From the NCBI GenBank assembly GCA_030728245.1, contig JANQZX010000090.1:1-54134 (forward strand): 54,134 bases of DNA. The letters run 5' to 3'. Origin of the DNA: Saprospiraceae bacterium (GTDB lineage Bacteria; Bacteroidota; Bacteroidia; Chitinophagales; Saprospiraceae). The notes beneath the pieces are model-generated. The model made no database searches. It was not told where the DNA came from and worked only from the letters and a program-made list of their open reading frames with translations. How positions within the stretch are numbered: the first letter of the stretch is position 1; each line of letters starts with the position of its first letter. The translations under genes and the position numbers were made by a program. Shown here in pieces: positions 25,654 to 35,435 of the stretch.

Positions 25654-28600
25654 TTAGTCATTTTTCTTTAAACTGCTTAAAAAATCTGCAAATGATTCAA
25701 ATTCCTTTCTATAGCTTATGCCCGCGCCGAAACGCAATCTTCTTCCAGAAAAATCAGGCTGTAATTTTTGATATACCCTGAATTTTAAACTTTTATCTTT
25801 ATTCAAGTCATATTCCACTACAACATCATTACCTAAAAAGGTAGTAGATTCTGAAGAGCCACCAAAAAAGTTATTATCTAGGTTACCTCCAACCATGACG
25901 GTTAGTCTGTCATTAAATAAACTTTGTTTTAAACTTACCTGAAGTTCATTTCCTGCTCTGAAATCAGTGATTACAAAATTAGGATTCCGATTATAGGCAA
26001 TATCAAAATTTGTACCTGAGGCAGCATCACCTTTGCCTATTAGATTTGCTATTAATTGATTAACAATGAGTGAAAGTTGATTGGATACAAATTCACTTAC
26101 CGTATTATAAATAATAGACGATCCAGACATAGAAAATACTGCGGGAAGAAACTGACCTACCGTGATTAACCCAAACACCTGTTTATTGAGTTCATTTAAA
26201 TCCTGTCTTAAAATAATCATTTTACTATCTACATAATTTTTAAGTGCCCCTTGAAGCGCTGGAAATGCGATATCAAAAGTGATTTTGGGTTTAAACAAGT
26301 CTCCCTGTAATTTTAAAATTAGTGTAACCGGTGTATTTTGTGAGGCTTCACTTTTTATATTCTGATTGGCTGTGGTAAGATATTCTTGAATCAACAGACT
26401 AGTTGATGCATTAATGTCATCGTAAGAAGCCTCAATATTAATAGAGGCTTTATAAGGATCACCATTCCATGAAATGGTTCCTCTTGGCCTTAGCCTAAAA
26501 TTTTTATTAATGGCCAGATAGGTAAATAAATAAGATCCATCATCTATTGAAATATCTCCAAACATTTTAAATGGTTCATTTCTCATAACGCTCAATCGAA
26601 CCCCTCCTCTACCTGTAACCTTGAGAATATCACCTGTTTGTTCATTAAAAACCATTTCAAGAACTGCCCCCGATTTCGCCTCTAAATCCATATCAAAACT
26701 TAAACCTTTTAATATGGGCTTAGACTTAATAGTTACCGATGCGAGTCCCTCCTTTTGTTTATTAACAAATCTGACATTTTTTATATTCTGTGTCGCTATT
26801 TCACTACTTATGGGAATAATCACTCTGGTACTATCTGATACGCTGGCTTTAACATAAATATCAGGTAATTTGAACGACCCGCTGAACACAATATCACCTG
26901 TTCCAATAGCCTGACCATAAAAAGTAGGATTATCTCCCTTTTGTGTATCCAAACATAGAAACCTTTTGGAACTAAGTTTAGCTTTAAAACCAAACTTTTT
27001 AAGATAATCGTGACTTACGCCCCCCGTAATTTGAGCTGTATGATTATATTTATCATATAAAACACCGCCAGTCAAATCAAATAATTGATTATTTACCGGA
27101 ACGGTAGTTGCCTTATAGGTATATCTTGTTTTCAAATAATCAACATCAACGCCCCCCTCCGAAAGAAAAATAGTTCCCGCCGTATTGAGTTTTGGAAATT
27201 TACCATCAAAATGTATATCCGCATCAAACTTTCCCTCCATATTACTGAGAACACCCTCTAAAAAAGGAGCAGCGATATTGTTTGGAAAATTATAGGCATT
27301 TAATTGAAGATCAAAATATCCCTTTTGCTTTTCCTTGGTAAAATCAAATTCCTTAAGATTATAAAATGCGCTTAAATAAATGGCAGCATTCCCTTTTGTT
27401 AAAGAAAATTGGCTGGTAATAGGATGATTTTCTGATTTTCGTTGGGCATTAATCATTAAATTCCCCCAGTCCCTTTTGTTAATGAACAATGCATCTGAGG
27501 TTGCTTTTAAGTTCATATTTTTGAAACCCTTCCAATCTTCAAATGAAAAATCAGCGCTAAGTTTGCCAGAAAATTTAAGTGTAAATTTTATTAGTGAGTC
27601 AATTCTTGACAATGACAGGTTTTTCAATGAAACTCTTAATCCATTATTTTTAAATCTATCCATTCTCAATTCCTGCTCCCCTGAAGAAAAATTCATATTT
27701 TGAATTTCATAGGTATCTTGAGATAATAAAAATAAATTTTGTGGATTTACTTTCCATTTCCCAGCCAAAAATCTAAAAGATTTAGGTCCAAATTTCAGCG
27801 CTATTTTTTCGTTTTTTACCGAGAATATTTTGCCATTTAATTCTAATAAAGCTGATGTTAATTTTGAGTCCGGTCCAAGTCTGGTTTGAAAATTAATCTC
27901 TTCCTTATTCAAACTACTTAAAAAAACAAATGGAGGTAATTCTACTTGGTTTCCCAGTTTTATCCCGTCAAAAGACACGTCAAATCGTCCTACATTATTC
28001 TTCAGGTTAAACTGAGCATAAGAACCTCTTACTACTAAGTTATTGAGAGTAATGTTTGGAATTTTAATTGAAGCGAGAGACAAATTATTTATATAATTTA
28101 TTTCACCTTTTATTTCCGTACCATTTAAATTAGACAACCCTGGCAAGAGCAAAGATTCCCAACCATCGCTTTTTTTAATTTTTGCATTAAAAACAATATC
28201 AAAATCGTTAGGTATATTTTTTGCCCTTTTCCATGATAATGTCCGGGCAAAATCTGGAAATGCGTCAAATAATAAATTCTTAACTGCATTGGGAATTTTC
28301 TCTATGTCAAAATTTCCCTGAAAATCAGCTTCAACTATTTCAGATTGAATCTCAACCCGCTTTCTTCCTAATCCGTCAGACTTTGATATTAAAGAAAGGT
28401 TATCTAAGAGATAAAAATTAGTGTCTCTCTCCAGTTCAATTCCTGAAAAAACAGCTAATCCTTCCAATTCACTCCATTTTTTATTCTTAACATCAACTAT
28501 TGCTAAACCTCGTATTTGCCATGGTTTAGTAGTGAGGTTTAAAGCTTTAAAATCTAGATGTTTTACATTTGCAAGGAAATTAAACTGGGGTACTTCTTGA

Positions 28601-30420
28601 TTTCTAAAGTCAAAAAAACCATCAAATGAAAAATCAATATTTTCATCCGTTATATTAAATTCTCCTTTAAACCTCTTTGCATTTAAAGTCCCTAAAAATT
28701 TTGCATTTTTATATGCATACTTCTTAAATTCAAAACTTTTTACCACTGCTGAAAAATCCGCAGTAGCTGTTTTCGCAGAAAAACCTCTACCATTCGTAAT
28801 GGATGCGTTTAAAGATACATTGCCAATCTGGGGTTGATTTAAAAATTTTCCTAATTTAAAATCATTTACACCTATATTCCCTGTATAAGTTGCATACTCC
28901 TTACCACCAATTATATTTAATTGTATATCAAGTTTAGCATTTCCCAAACTTGAGTTAACATTGCCAAAGGCTACGAAATTATTTAAAAATCCGTCAAATG
29001 ATCCATTAAACCTTATGAATTGTAACTTGGATAAACTACTATCTAGTTTCACTAAACGAATGGTCTTATTTAGCGTTTTTTCGGAAATATATAAGTTATT
29101 AACTTTTAAATTGATTAATTCTTTCTTGGGTGATAAAATATTTCTAACATTAACTTTTCCCTCAAAAGCACTTCCCTCTGATAAAGAAATCTTAATTTTT
29201 GAACCGACTATTCTATTAAAATTACCATTGATTTTTCCTGAAAACGATATATTTTCATCCTTCAAAAATTGAATAAAAGGAAGTTTAACAGATGGAGGAA
29301 ATACTTTAATTACATCATTTATAGATAAATTATTTTCATTTAATTGAATATCAAATTGGAGATTTTCCTTTAACTTTTTAGTATCAAAAAAATCCTTTGA
29401 CTGCAAGTTGAAATCTCCTGAAAAACTAGAATTACCCCCTAAAACAGCTAAATTTTTAAATATTAATTTATTTTCCAGTAAAGAAAATTGTTGAACTTTT
29501 AAATTTGCCAGTTCAAAAATATCGTCTTTAACGAAGGAAAAGCGTTTAATCTCCCCTTCTGCCAATCCATTCGAATAACAAGCATTATTAATTTGAGCAT
29601 TAATTTTGGAAAACACTATGGAGTTATCATTCCTAATAAAGGAAATTTTTCCATTAGTCAAAACAAAAACTTTCCACGATAAATCTAATTTGGGCAGAAC
29701 AAAAGGTATAGTATCATTGACAACCCCAGCCATTTTTTGTTGTTTCAAATATATGGTAGGTTCAAAAATTTCTATGGTCTTTATTTTATATTGTTGATTA
29801 TTCGCATAATTTTTATCCAGACTAATAAAAGCACGAACCAGATTTATTTTATTGTAAATTCCTTTTGATGGTTCATTTTGGACAAAAGAAACAGAGTTAA
29901 GATTAAAAATTTCAGGATAAATTCTAATTTTTTCTGACGTTTTACCGCTTTTCTTCTTTTCAAACTTTTTAATCAACCAAGACAAAGAATTATCTTCAAA
30001 ATTTTCAAGCTCATTCACATTTATTTTCGAATTAGAAATACTTAATTCATAAATAACAAGTCCTTCAGTAAAAATTTTAAATATATTAGGATGAAGCCTT
30101 GCGTAAATTTTTTCCGCAAAAAGTAAGGTATCCCTATTTGGGTCTTCTACATAGATATTATTTATTCTAAACTCTGTCAATCCCGATAAATAAATGCTTT
30201 CTATGCTATTTTTAGTCCCCAAATAAGATGAAATAGTTAAGGAAAGTGCTGAAACGGCAGATTTTTGAAAATAAGGAATTCGAAAGGCTATATTAAAAAT
30301 TAAAAAAAGGAAAAAAAGGATGCCAATAGGCAATCCAATAATTCTCCCTAATTTTCTAAGGAAAATATACTTTTTAACCTGATTACCAACCTTTTCAGGG
30401 GTACTAGGTTGTTGTGACAT
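25654..30420 (-). CDS. TamB-domain translocation/assembly module protein
   Basis: 1588 residues. One N-terminal membrane anchor (IGLPIGILFFLFLIFNIAF, ~34-52), then a very long run of beta strands and amphipathic repeats (AsmA/TamB-like), ending in a TamB (DUF490) domain: SYLFTYLAINKNFRLRPRGTI, NIEASYDDINASTS, FGLITVGQFLPAV and a final GNDVVVEYDLNKD...RFGAGISYRKEF. Members form periplasm-spanning grooves that move phospholipid or assist outer-membrane protein assembly. The start overlaps the 3' end of the YheT-like hydrolase gene by 17 bp, and GMC oxidoreductase follows after 29 bp, so it belongs to a leftward operon beginning at folP. Bacteroidota TamB proteins are of this size; an accompanying TamA is not in the window. 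Confidence 0.92.
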   Translation of the reverse strand: MSQQPSTPEKVGNQVKKYIFLRKLGRIIGLPIGILFFLFLIFNIAFRIPYFQKSAVSALSLTISSYLGTKNSIESIYLSGLTEFRINNIYVEDPNRDTLLFAEKIYARLHPNIFKIFTEGLVIYELSISNSKINVNELENFEDNSLSWLIKKFEKKKSGKTSEKIRIYPEIFNLNSVSFVQNEPSKGIYNKINLVRAFISLDKNYANNQQYKIKTIEIFEPTIYLKQQKMAGVVNDTIPFVLPKLDLSWKVFVLTNGKISFIRNDNSIVFSKINAQINNACYSNGLAEGEIKRFSFVKDDIFELANLKVQQFSLLENKLIFKNLAVLGGNSSFSGDFNLQSKDFFDTKKLKENLQFDIQLNENNLSINDVIKVFPPSVKLPFIQFLKDENISFSGKINGNFNRIVGSKIKISLSEGSAFEGKVNVRNILSPKKELINLKVNNLYISEKTLNKTIRLVKLDSSLSKLQFIRFNGSFDGFLNNFVAFGNVNSSLGNAKLDIQLNIIGGKEYATYTGNIGVNDFKLGKFLNQPQIGNVSLNASITNGRGFSAKTATADFSAVVKSFEFKKYAYKNAKFLGTLNAKRFKGEFNITDENIDFSFDGFFDFRNQEVPQFNFLANVKHLDFKALNLTTKPWQIRGLAIVDVKNKKWSELEGLAVFSGIELERDTNFYLLDNLSLISKSDGLGRKRVEIQSEIVEADFQGNFDIEKIPNAVKNLLFDAFPDFARTLSWKRAKNIPNDFDIVFNAKIKKSDGWESLLLPGLSNLNGTEIKGEINYINNLSLASIKIPNITLNNLVVRGSYAQFNLKNNVGRFDVSFDGIKLGNQVELPPFVFLSSLNKEEINFQTRLGPDSKLTSALLELNGKIFSVKNEKIALKFGPKSFRFLAGKWKVNPQNLFLLSQDTYEIQNMNFSSGEQELRMDRFKNNGLRVSLKNLSLSRIDSLIKFTLKFSGKLSADFSFEDWKGFKNMNLKATSDALFINKRDWGNLMINAQRKSENHPITSQFSLTKGNAAIYLSAFYNLKEFDFTKEKQKGYFDLQLNAYNFPNNIAAPFLEGVLSNMEGKFDADIHFDGKFPKLNTAGTIFLSEGGVDVDYLKTRYTYKATTVPVNNQLFDLTGGVLYDKYNHTAQITGGVSHDYLKKFGFKAKLSSKRFLCLDTQKGDNPTFYGQAIGTGDIVFSGSFKLPDIYVKASVSDSTRVIIPISSEIATQNIKNVRFVNKQKEGLASVTIKSKPILKGLSFDMDLEAKSGAVLEMVFNEQTGDILKVTGRGGVRLSVMRNEPFKMFGDISIDDGSYLFTYLAINKNFRLRPRGTISWNGDPYKASINIEASYDDINASTSLLIQEYLTTANQNIKSEASQNTPVTLILKLQGDLFKPKITFDIAFPALQGALKNYVDSKMIILRQDLNELNKQVFGLITVGQFLPAVFSMSGSSIIYNTVSEFVSNQLSLIVNQLIANLIGKGDAASGTNFDIAYNRNPNFVITDFRAGNELQVSLKQSLFNDRLTVMVGGNLDNNFFGGSSESTTFLGNDVVVEYDLNKDKSLKFRVYQKLQPDFSGRRLRFGAGISYRKEFESFADFLSSLKKND

Positions 30421-31432
30421 TAGCTAAGATTTGGTTATCAAATAATGTAACGCTACAATCTTCTTTTTGGTGTATTGATTGAATAAAATGAAGCGCTAAT
30501 TCTTCACTCCAAAGAAAACCATTTTTATTTACCGGCATAAAACCAACATGACCGCCCCATTTTGGCTTTAAAAAATAAAAATTATTTTGTTTGGTATCGA
30601 GATGGTATGGGAAACAAAAAGAACTTAAAAACGAGTCATTTTCAGCGTTGACTAATAGGCAGGGCAAAGAAATATTTGGTAAGTGCGTTAACGCCGCAGC
30701 CTTTTCCCAATAATCTTTTGCATTTAGGAAACCATGGAAAGGGCCTGTATAAAAATCGTCAAAAAAAGTAAAATTGTACTTCCATTTTGCCGGAAAGAAA
30801 GGCATTTCAGGAAATTGCTCTTGCTTTTGCTTCATTTTCCTTTTTAAACTTCGCAGGAACCTGAGCCGGTACAAAATATTTTCAAATTTGCCAATCGCCT
30901 TATTTGCTTCAGCAAGATGAAGAGGCACTGAAAAAGCTACACCACCTTTTACTTTATAATAAGCTGGATTATTTCCCTGGTTTGCTAAAAACCGTAATAC
31001 CACGCTACCTCCAAGACTAAAACCTATCAGATAAATACTTTTATATGTATCTGTTTTGTGAAGAGATAAAACAACCTCTTCCAAATCTTCTGTTGCCGCC
31101 ATGTGGTAGCCTTTCATAGTAAGATTTGGTTCGCCACTGCATCCTCTGAAATTAAAAGAGAGAACATCAAAGTTATTTTGTGAAAATATTTTGGCCATCC
31201 CTCTAATATAAGCTCTGTCAGAACTTCCTTCCAAACCATGCAATAAAATGACTAATTTATCTGCTCCTTTCCGCACAAAATCTAAATCTACAAAATCTCC
31301 ATCCTTCAGAAAAAATCTCTGCCTTTCATAGTCGAGGGGCAGTTTTTTTCTAAAAAGAGCGGCCAAAATAGTATTAGCGTGGGTGTTTTTGAATAAAAAG
31401 GGAGGATTATACTCTTTGTAAAAAAACGACAT
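30404..31432 (-). CDS. YheT-like alpha/beta-hydrolase
   Basis: 342 residues from the ATG at 31432, which begins 1 bp after the folP stop; an in-frame codon at 31450 would overlap folP and is less likely. Alpha/beta-hydrolase motifs: oxyanion segment LLHGLEGSS (~63-71), FNFRGCSGEPN, nucleophile elbow GFSLGGS (Ser139), acid NAEND and catalytic His in WGGHVGF. The opening FKNTHANTILAALFRK is typical of the YheT/EMB8 subgroup, whose members are putative esterases of unknown substrate. Its end overlaps the TamB gene by 17 bp. Cytoplasmic; no signal peptide. Confidence 0.9.
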   Translation of the reverse strand: MSFFYKEYNPPFLFKNTHANTILAALFRKKLPLDYERQRFFLKDGDFVDLDFVRKGADKLVILLHGLEGSSDRAYIRGMAKIFSQNNFDVLSFNFRGCSGEPNLTMKGYHMAATEDLEEVVLSLHKTDTYKSIYLIGFSLGGSVVLRFLANQGNNPAYYKVKGGVAFSVPLHLAEANKAIGKFENILYRLRFLRSLKRKMKQKQEQFPEMPFFPAKWKYNFTFFDDFYTGPFHGFLNAKDYWEKAAALTHLPNISLPCLLVNAENDSFLSSFCFPYHLDTKQNNFYFLKPKWGGHVGFMPVNKNGFLWSEELALHFIQSIHQKEDCSVTLFDNQILANVTTT

Positions 31433-31433
31433 T

Positions 31434-32285
31434 TTAATTGGTTTTAGCATTCTCCAAGGCCTTCCAAACCCGAATGGTATCTATAGCTGGCTTTACATCG
31501 TGAACTCTCAGAATTAGAGCTCCTTGTTGTAACGCAAAAAAATGCAAAGCTGTTGAACCGTGTAAAGCATCTTCAGGGGTTCCATCTATGACTTTATACA
31601 CCATTGACTTCCTGGAAAGACCAACCATCATAGGACATTCAAGGATTTTAAAAGCGGAAAGATTTTGAAGTAAAGTATAATTTTGATGTAAGGTCTTGCC
31701 GAAACCAAATCCCGGATCAATAATAATATCTTTTACACCCAATTCCTTAAGCCTTTGATATTTTAAAATAAGAAAATCTAATACATCCAATGTTACATCT
31801 TTGTATCCAGTATTGTCTTGCATATTACTGGGGACACCTTTAAGATGCATTAATACATAAGGCATATTCGTTTTTGCTAAAAAAGGGAACATCTCTGGGT
31901 CGATGGTACCTGCAGAAATATCATTTACGAGCACAGCACCTTCTTGATAAGCGGCATTGGCAACGGCACTGTGGACTGTATCAATCGAAATAAAGGCATC
32001 TGGAAATTCCTTTTTAAGAGACTTTATAACAGGCACTATTTTCTCCATTTCATCTTTGGCATCTGATAAAGGAGCCCCTGGACGGCTAGACATTCCTCCA
32101 ATATCAAGGAAAGTAGCTCCCTCTAAAAGATGAGTTTCCGCTTGTTTTAATATACTCCCCCTTTCAGTAAATCGACTTTTTTCATAAAATGAATCAGAAG
32201 TAATATTAATAACAGCCATTACCACCGGGGTTTCCAAAACCAACAGAGTGCCGCATAAATTAAGCGTTATTTTAGGGTGAATCAT
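31434..32285 (-). CDS. folP: Dihydropteroate synthase
   Basis: 283 residues. Signatures: VINITSDSF (~25-33), DIGGMSSRPGA (61-71, where the usual form is DIGGxSTRPG), IDTVHSAV, VNDISAG, DPGFGFGKT (190-198), GLSRKSM and RVHDV near the C-terminus. It joins p-aminobenzoate to 6-hydroxymethyl-dihydropterin diphosphate to make dihydropteroate for folate synthesis and is the sulfonamide target. First gene of a leftward run with yheT-like, tamB and GMC genes. A -7 element lies 24 bases upstream. Full length. Confidence 0.96.
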   Translation of the reverse strand: MIHPKITLNLCGTLLVLETPVVMAVINITSDSFYEKSRFTERGSILKQAETHLLEGATFLDIGGMSSRPGAPLSDAKDEMEKIVPVIKSLKKEFPDAFISIDTVHSAVANAAYQEGAVLVNDISAGTIDPEMFPFLAKTNMPYVLMHLKGVPSNMQDNTGYKDVTLDVLDFLILKYQRLKELGVKDIIIDPGFGFGKTLHQNYTLLQNLSAFKILECPMMVGLSRKSMVYKVIDGTPEDALHGSTALHFFALQQGALILRVHDVKPAIDTIRVWKALENAKTN

Positions 32286-32308
32286 ACACGATTTTAATTT
32301 TTTTTTTG

Positions 32309-32316
32309 CAAAATTA
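32309..32316 (-). promoter_or_regulatory. Putative -7 promoter element of folP operon
   Basis: Minus-strand TAATTTTG matches TAnnTTTG and lies 23 bases upstream of the folP ATG, giving a leader of ~18 nt. No TTG at the expected -33 distance. The 109-bp region is shared with the divergent response-regulator gene, for which I see no consensus element. Confidence 0.42.
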
Positions 32317-32394
32317 TTGTTTTTATGGGTATCTTTTAAGCCACTTCTTTATTTTTATCTAAACTTAATCTAAATTAGAGGTTAAATATCTATT

Positions 32395-33042
32395 ATGCAA
32401 AAAGAAACCTATAAGGTTCTATTGGCCGACGCGCAATTTCTCATAAGATTTGCATTAAAGGAATTATTGAAAGAAACGAAAACCTTTCTAATTATTGGTG
32501 AAGCGGGTAACGAAGCAGAATTAAACAAAATCATAGCTGAAACACCCCCAGACATTATCGTCATAGATTATAATCAACCAGGTTTTTTTTCCATTGAGAG
32601 TATAAAAAACATACAACAACATCATCCAAATATTGAACTTCTCGTTATTTCTTCAGACGAAAACAAAGAAAATATTTACGAGGTAATTCATGCGGGAGTC
32701 TTGCGCTTTCTCACCAAAAAATGCGATGCACATGAAATAAAGGAGGCATTCAGAGCTATTACAAATGGTGAAAAATTTTTCTGTACCAATATTTTTAATT
32801 TTATTTTTGAGATGTCTTTCTCACAAAATAATTATTCTTACAATCCTTTACCATTGTCAGCCAGAGAATTAGAAATAGTTCAACTCATTGCACAGGGATT
32901 AGTTGCCAAGGAAATAGGTAGAAAATTAAATTTAAGTACACATACTGTTTACACGCACAGGAAAAATATCATGGAAAAGCTTAAATTGAGGCGAAGCTCT
33001 GAATTAGTATTATTCGCGGTAAACAATGGACTTTTATTGTAA
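32395..33042 (+). CDS. NarL/FixJ-type response regulator, orphan
   Basis: 215 residues. Receiver domain (~5-120) with phospho-acceptor Asp58 in IIVIDYNQPG, switch Ser in LLVISSDE and Lys in FLTKKC. The metal-binding acidic pair, normally ADDH, reads ADAQ (Asp12, Ala13), so one Mg2+ ligand is missing and phosphorylation may be weak or altered. C-terminal LuxR-type helix-turn-helix (~150-215): LPLSARELEIVQLIAQGLVAKEIG...STHTVYTHRKNIMEKL. It binds DNA as a dimer. No histidine kinase is encoded nearby. The TonB-dependent receptor gene begins 9 bp after the stop, so the two are probably cotranscribed, and the regulator may control that receptor. Confidence 0.92.
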   Translation: MQKETYKVLLADAQFLIRFALKELLKETKTFLIIGEAGNEAELNKIIAETPPDIIVIDYNQPGFFSIESIKNIQQHHPNIELLVISSDENKENIYEVIHAGVLRFLTKKCDAHEIKEAFRAITNGEKFFCTNIFNFIFEMSFSQNNYSYNPLPLSARELEIVQLIAQGLVAKEIGRKLNLSTHTVYTHRKNIMEKLKLRRSSELVLFAVNNGLLL

Positions 33043-33051
33043 AAAATAGTC

Positions 33052-35364
33052 ATGAAATTTTTTATTTTACTTTTATTTCCCAGTATGTTACTTGGCCAAA
33101 ATGGTTTCGGAACCATCCGGGGAAAAGTCATTGATAAAGAAACGCAACTTCCATTGGAGGGTGTAAGTGTCCAGATGGTTGAAGATAATAAAGGAATCTA
33201 TACAGATGATCAGGGAAATTTTACTTTTAGACAGCTTCAACCTGGCAGATACTCTTTACTTTTCTCTTACGTGGGATATCAACAGGGAAGTATGCCATCT
33301 GTTGAGGTAAGTAATGGAAAAGAAGCTCTTTTGACCCTTCAACTCATAGAATCACCCATTCAAATACAAGAGATTACTATTACGGCCGACACCGATAAAT
33401 CCAGAGCATCCAATGAATTGTCATTTGTCAGTGGCCGTCAATTCAGCGTACAGGAGAGCAATAAATTTGCAGGTGGTTATAGTGACCCCTCTCGCATGGC
33501 TATGTCATTTGCTGGCGTAACCTCATCAGGAAATGATGATAACAACGAAATTATCATCAGAGGAAATTCACCAAAAGGCCTTTTATGGCGACTTGAGGGC
33601 ATTGAAATACCGAATCCTAATCATTTTGGCGATGGCCAGGGTTCCACAAGTGGTATTATAAGCATGATAAATAGCAGTAGCCTCGCTAATTCAGATTTTT
33701 TCACCGGTGCCTTCCCCTCTGAATATGGGAATGCTTTATCTGGTGTGTTTGACCTTAAATTTAGAAGGGGGAATGACCAAAAACACGAGTTTAAAGCTTT
33801 GATTGGTGTGGTAGGATTAGAAATGGCCGCTGAGGGTCCAATTTCTAAAGCAGGCGCTTCTTACAGAATAAATGCAAGATATTCTACCCTCGAACTTTTA
33901 TTTAAAACGGGATTAGTGAAAATTGAAACCGATGGATTTAAACCGGCCTTTAGAGATTACAATTTTACTTTTCATTTTCCAACAAAAAAATCAGGAAAGT
34001 TTACCTTTTGGGGTATTGGTGGTGAAAATTTTTCTGATAGTGACTACGATACATTTAAAGACAGGGATGAAAACAACGTAACTTCAACAGGACTAAGCCA
34101 TCAGTTACCTATCAAAAATATAGGTTATATAAACACGGTAATAGCTTATTCAACCCAATCTCATCAATATTTCAGAGAAAATTTAATGAATAACGTTTGG
34201 ATTAACACCTACGATGAAACCCATAAAGAACAAGCGTTAAGGTACTCAACCTATTTTAATCACAGATTAAGTAGTCAATGGAAAATGAGAACAGGTTTTA
34301 TTTTATCCCGACTAGGTTTTGAACTAAATGAGGACCTCTGGAATTCAAGTCAAAAAAGGACGATTAACTGGCTAAATGAAAATGGACACACATTCAGTGT
34401 TCAAGGTTACAGCCAGATTAAATATACCCCAAATAATAAATGGCAATTTTCCGCTGGTGTACATTCCTTACATTTTGGACTAAATAATAAAACTACCGTA
34501 GAACCGAGGTTAGGTATTGAACTTAAAACAGGGGAGAAAACATCAATTACAGGGGGCTTTGGCATACATAGTCGGTTAGAGCCCACTTCTTTATATCTTT
34601 ATAAGAGACAAACGAAACCTGGCGAATTTGTGCAGCCTTATAAAAATTTATCCCCCTCAATGGCCAGACATAGCGTTCTTGGCTTAAACAAAAATACATC
34701 AGGGCATTCCCGCTGGGTAATAGAGGCTTACCATCAAAAATTATATGAAATACCTATAGATACTAACCGAAAGAGTTTCTATTCCATTTTGAATGCCAGC
34801 GCTGGCATTCCGGGAGCCATTCTTATAAACAAAGGTATTGGTAAAAACATAGGTGTAGAATTTACTCTTGAACAATTTTTGCACAAAAATTTCTATTACC
34901 TTTTTACCCTATCCGTTTTTCAATCAACCTATCAAAATTTAGATTTTAAGTGGAGAAACACCGTTTTCAACAATACATTTGCCGGTAGTGCCGTTTTGGG
35001 AAAGGAATTTCCAATAGGTAAAGAAAAAAAGCACTTTTTGTCTTACAATATAAGGTATATGCTTCGAGGAGGAAATAGATTTATTCCCATTAATTTACAA
35101 GAATCAATTAAACGGAAAACGACCATTTTAGATAATAATAACGCGTATGAACCGAGGCTCCCTACCTATTGGAGGTTTGATTACGGCATGGCTTACAAAA
35201 TTAATAAAGAGAGAACTACCTGGACTTTTAGAATAGATTTACAAAATGCCACTGTAAGAAAAAATAAAATCAGAGAGCGATTTAACAATCAAACGTTACA
35301 GATTTACTACAATTATGCGTTACCTCTCATCCCCATTCTGGCTTTTCAAGTTGATTTTTATTAA
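33052..35364 (+). CDS. TonB-dependent receptor with carboxypeptidase-regulatory-like N-terminal domain
   Basis: 770 residues. Signal peptide MKFFILLLFPSMLLGQ; a carboxypeptidase-regulatory-like beta-sandwich (~20-100: GTIRGKVIDKETQLPLEGVSV, DDQGNFTF, YVGYQ); a plug domain (NEIIIRGNSPKGLLWRLEGIEIPNPNHF, GAFPSEYGNALSGVFDLKFR); then an outer-membrane barrel. It should import a ligand too large for porins, powered by TonB-ExbBD. The length is short compared with SusC, and no SusD-like lipoprotein follows, so it is not a glycan utilisation pair. Preceded by the orphan regulator and followed after 71 bp by a LysM protein. Ligand unknown. Confidence 0.9.
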   Translation: MKFFILLLFPSMLLGQNGFGTIRGKVIDKETQLPLEGVSVQMVEDNKGIYTDDQGNFTFRQLQPGRYSLLFSYVGYQQGSMPSVEVSNGKEALLTLQLIESPIQIQEITITADTDKSRASNELSFVSGRQFSVQESNKFAGGYSDPSRMAMSFAGVTSSGNDDNNEIIIRGNSPKGLLWRLEGIEIPNPNHFGDGQGSTSGIISMINSSSLANSDFFTGAFPSEYGNALSGVFDLKFRRGNDQKHEFKALIGVVGLEMAAEGPISKAGASYRINARYSTLELLFKTGLVKIETDGFKPAFRDYNFTFHFPTKKSGKFTFWGIGGENFSDSDYDTFKDRDENNVTSTGLSHQLPIKNIGYINTVIAYSTQSHQYFRENLMNNVWINTYDETHKEQALRYSTYFNHRLSSQWKMRTGFILSRLGFELNEDLWNSSQKRTINWLNENGHTFSVQGYSQIKYTPNNKWQFSAGVHSLHFGLNNKTTVEPRLGIELKTGEKTSITGGFGIHSRLEPTSLYLYKRQTKPGEFVQPYKNLSPSMARHSVLGLNKNTSGHSRWVIEAYHQKLYEIPIDTNRKSFYSILNASAGIPGAILINKGIGKNIGVEFTLEQFLHKNFYYLFTLSVFQSTYQNLDFKWRNTVFNNTFAGSAVLGKEFPIGKEKKHFLSYNIRYMLRGGNRFIPINLQESIKRKTTILDNNNAYEPRLPTYWRFDYGMAYKINKERTTWTFRIDLQNATVRKNKIRERFNNQTLQIYYNYALPLIPILAFQVDFY

Positions 35365-35435
35365 ATATGGAAACTATTTCATAAATTTACCATTATGTGC
35401 CCTGATTTTTGTTACCATTTGAATATTTTTTACGC

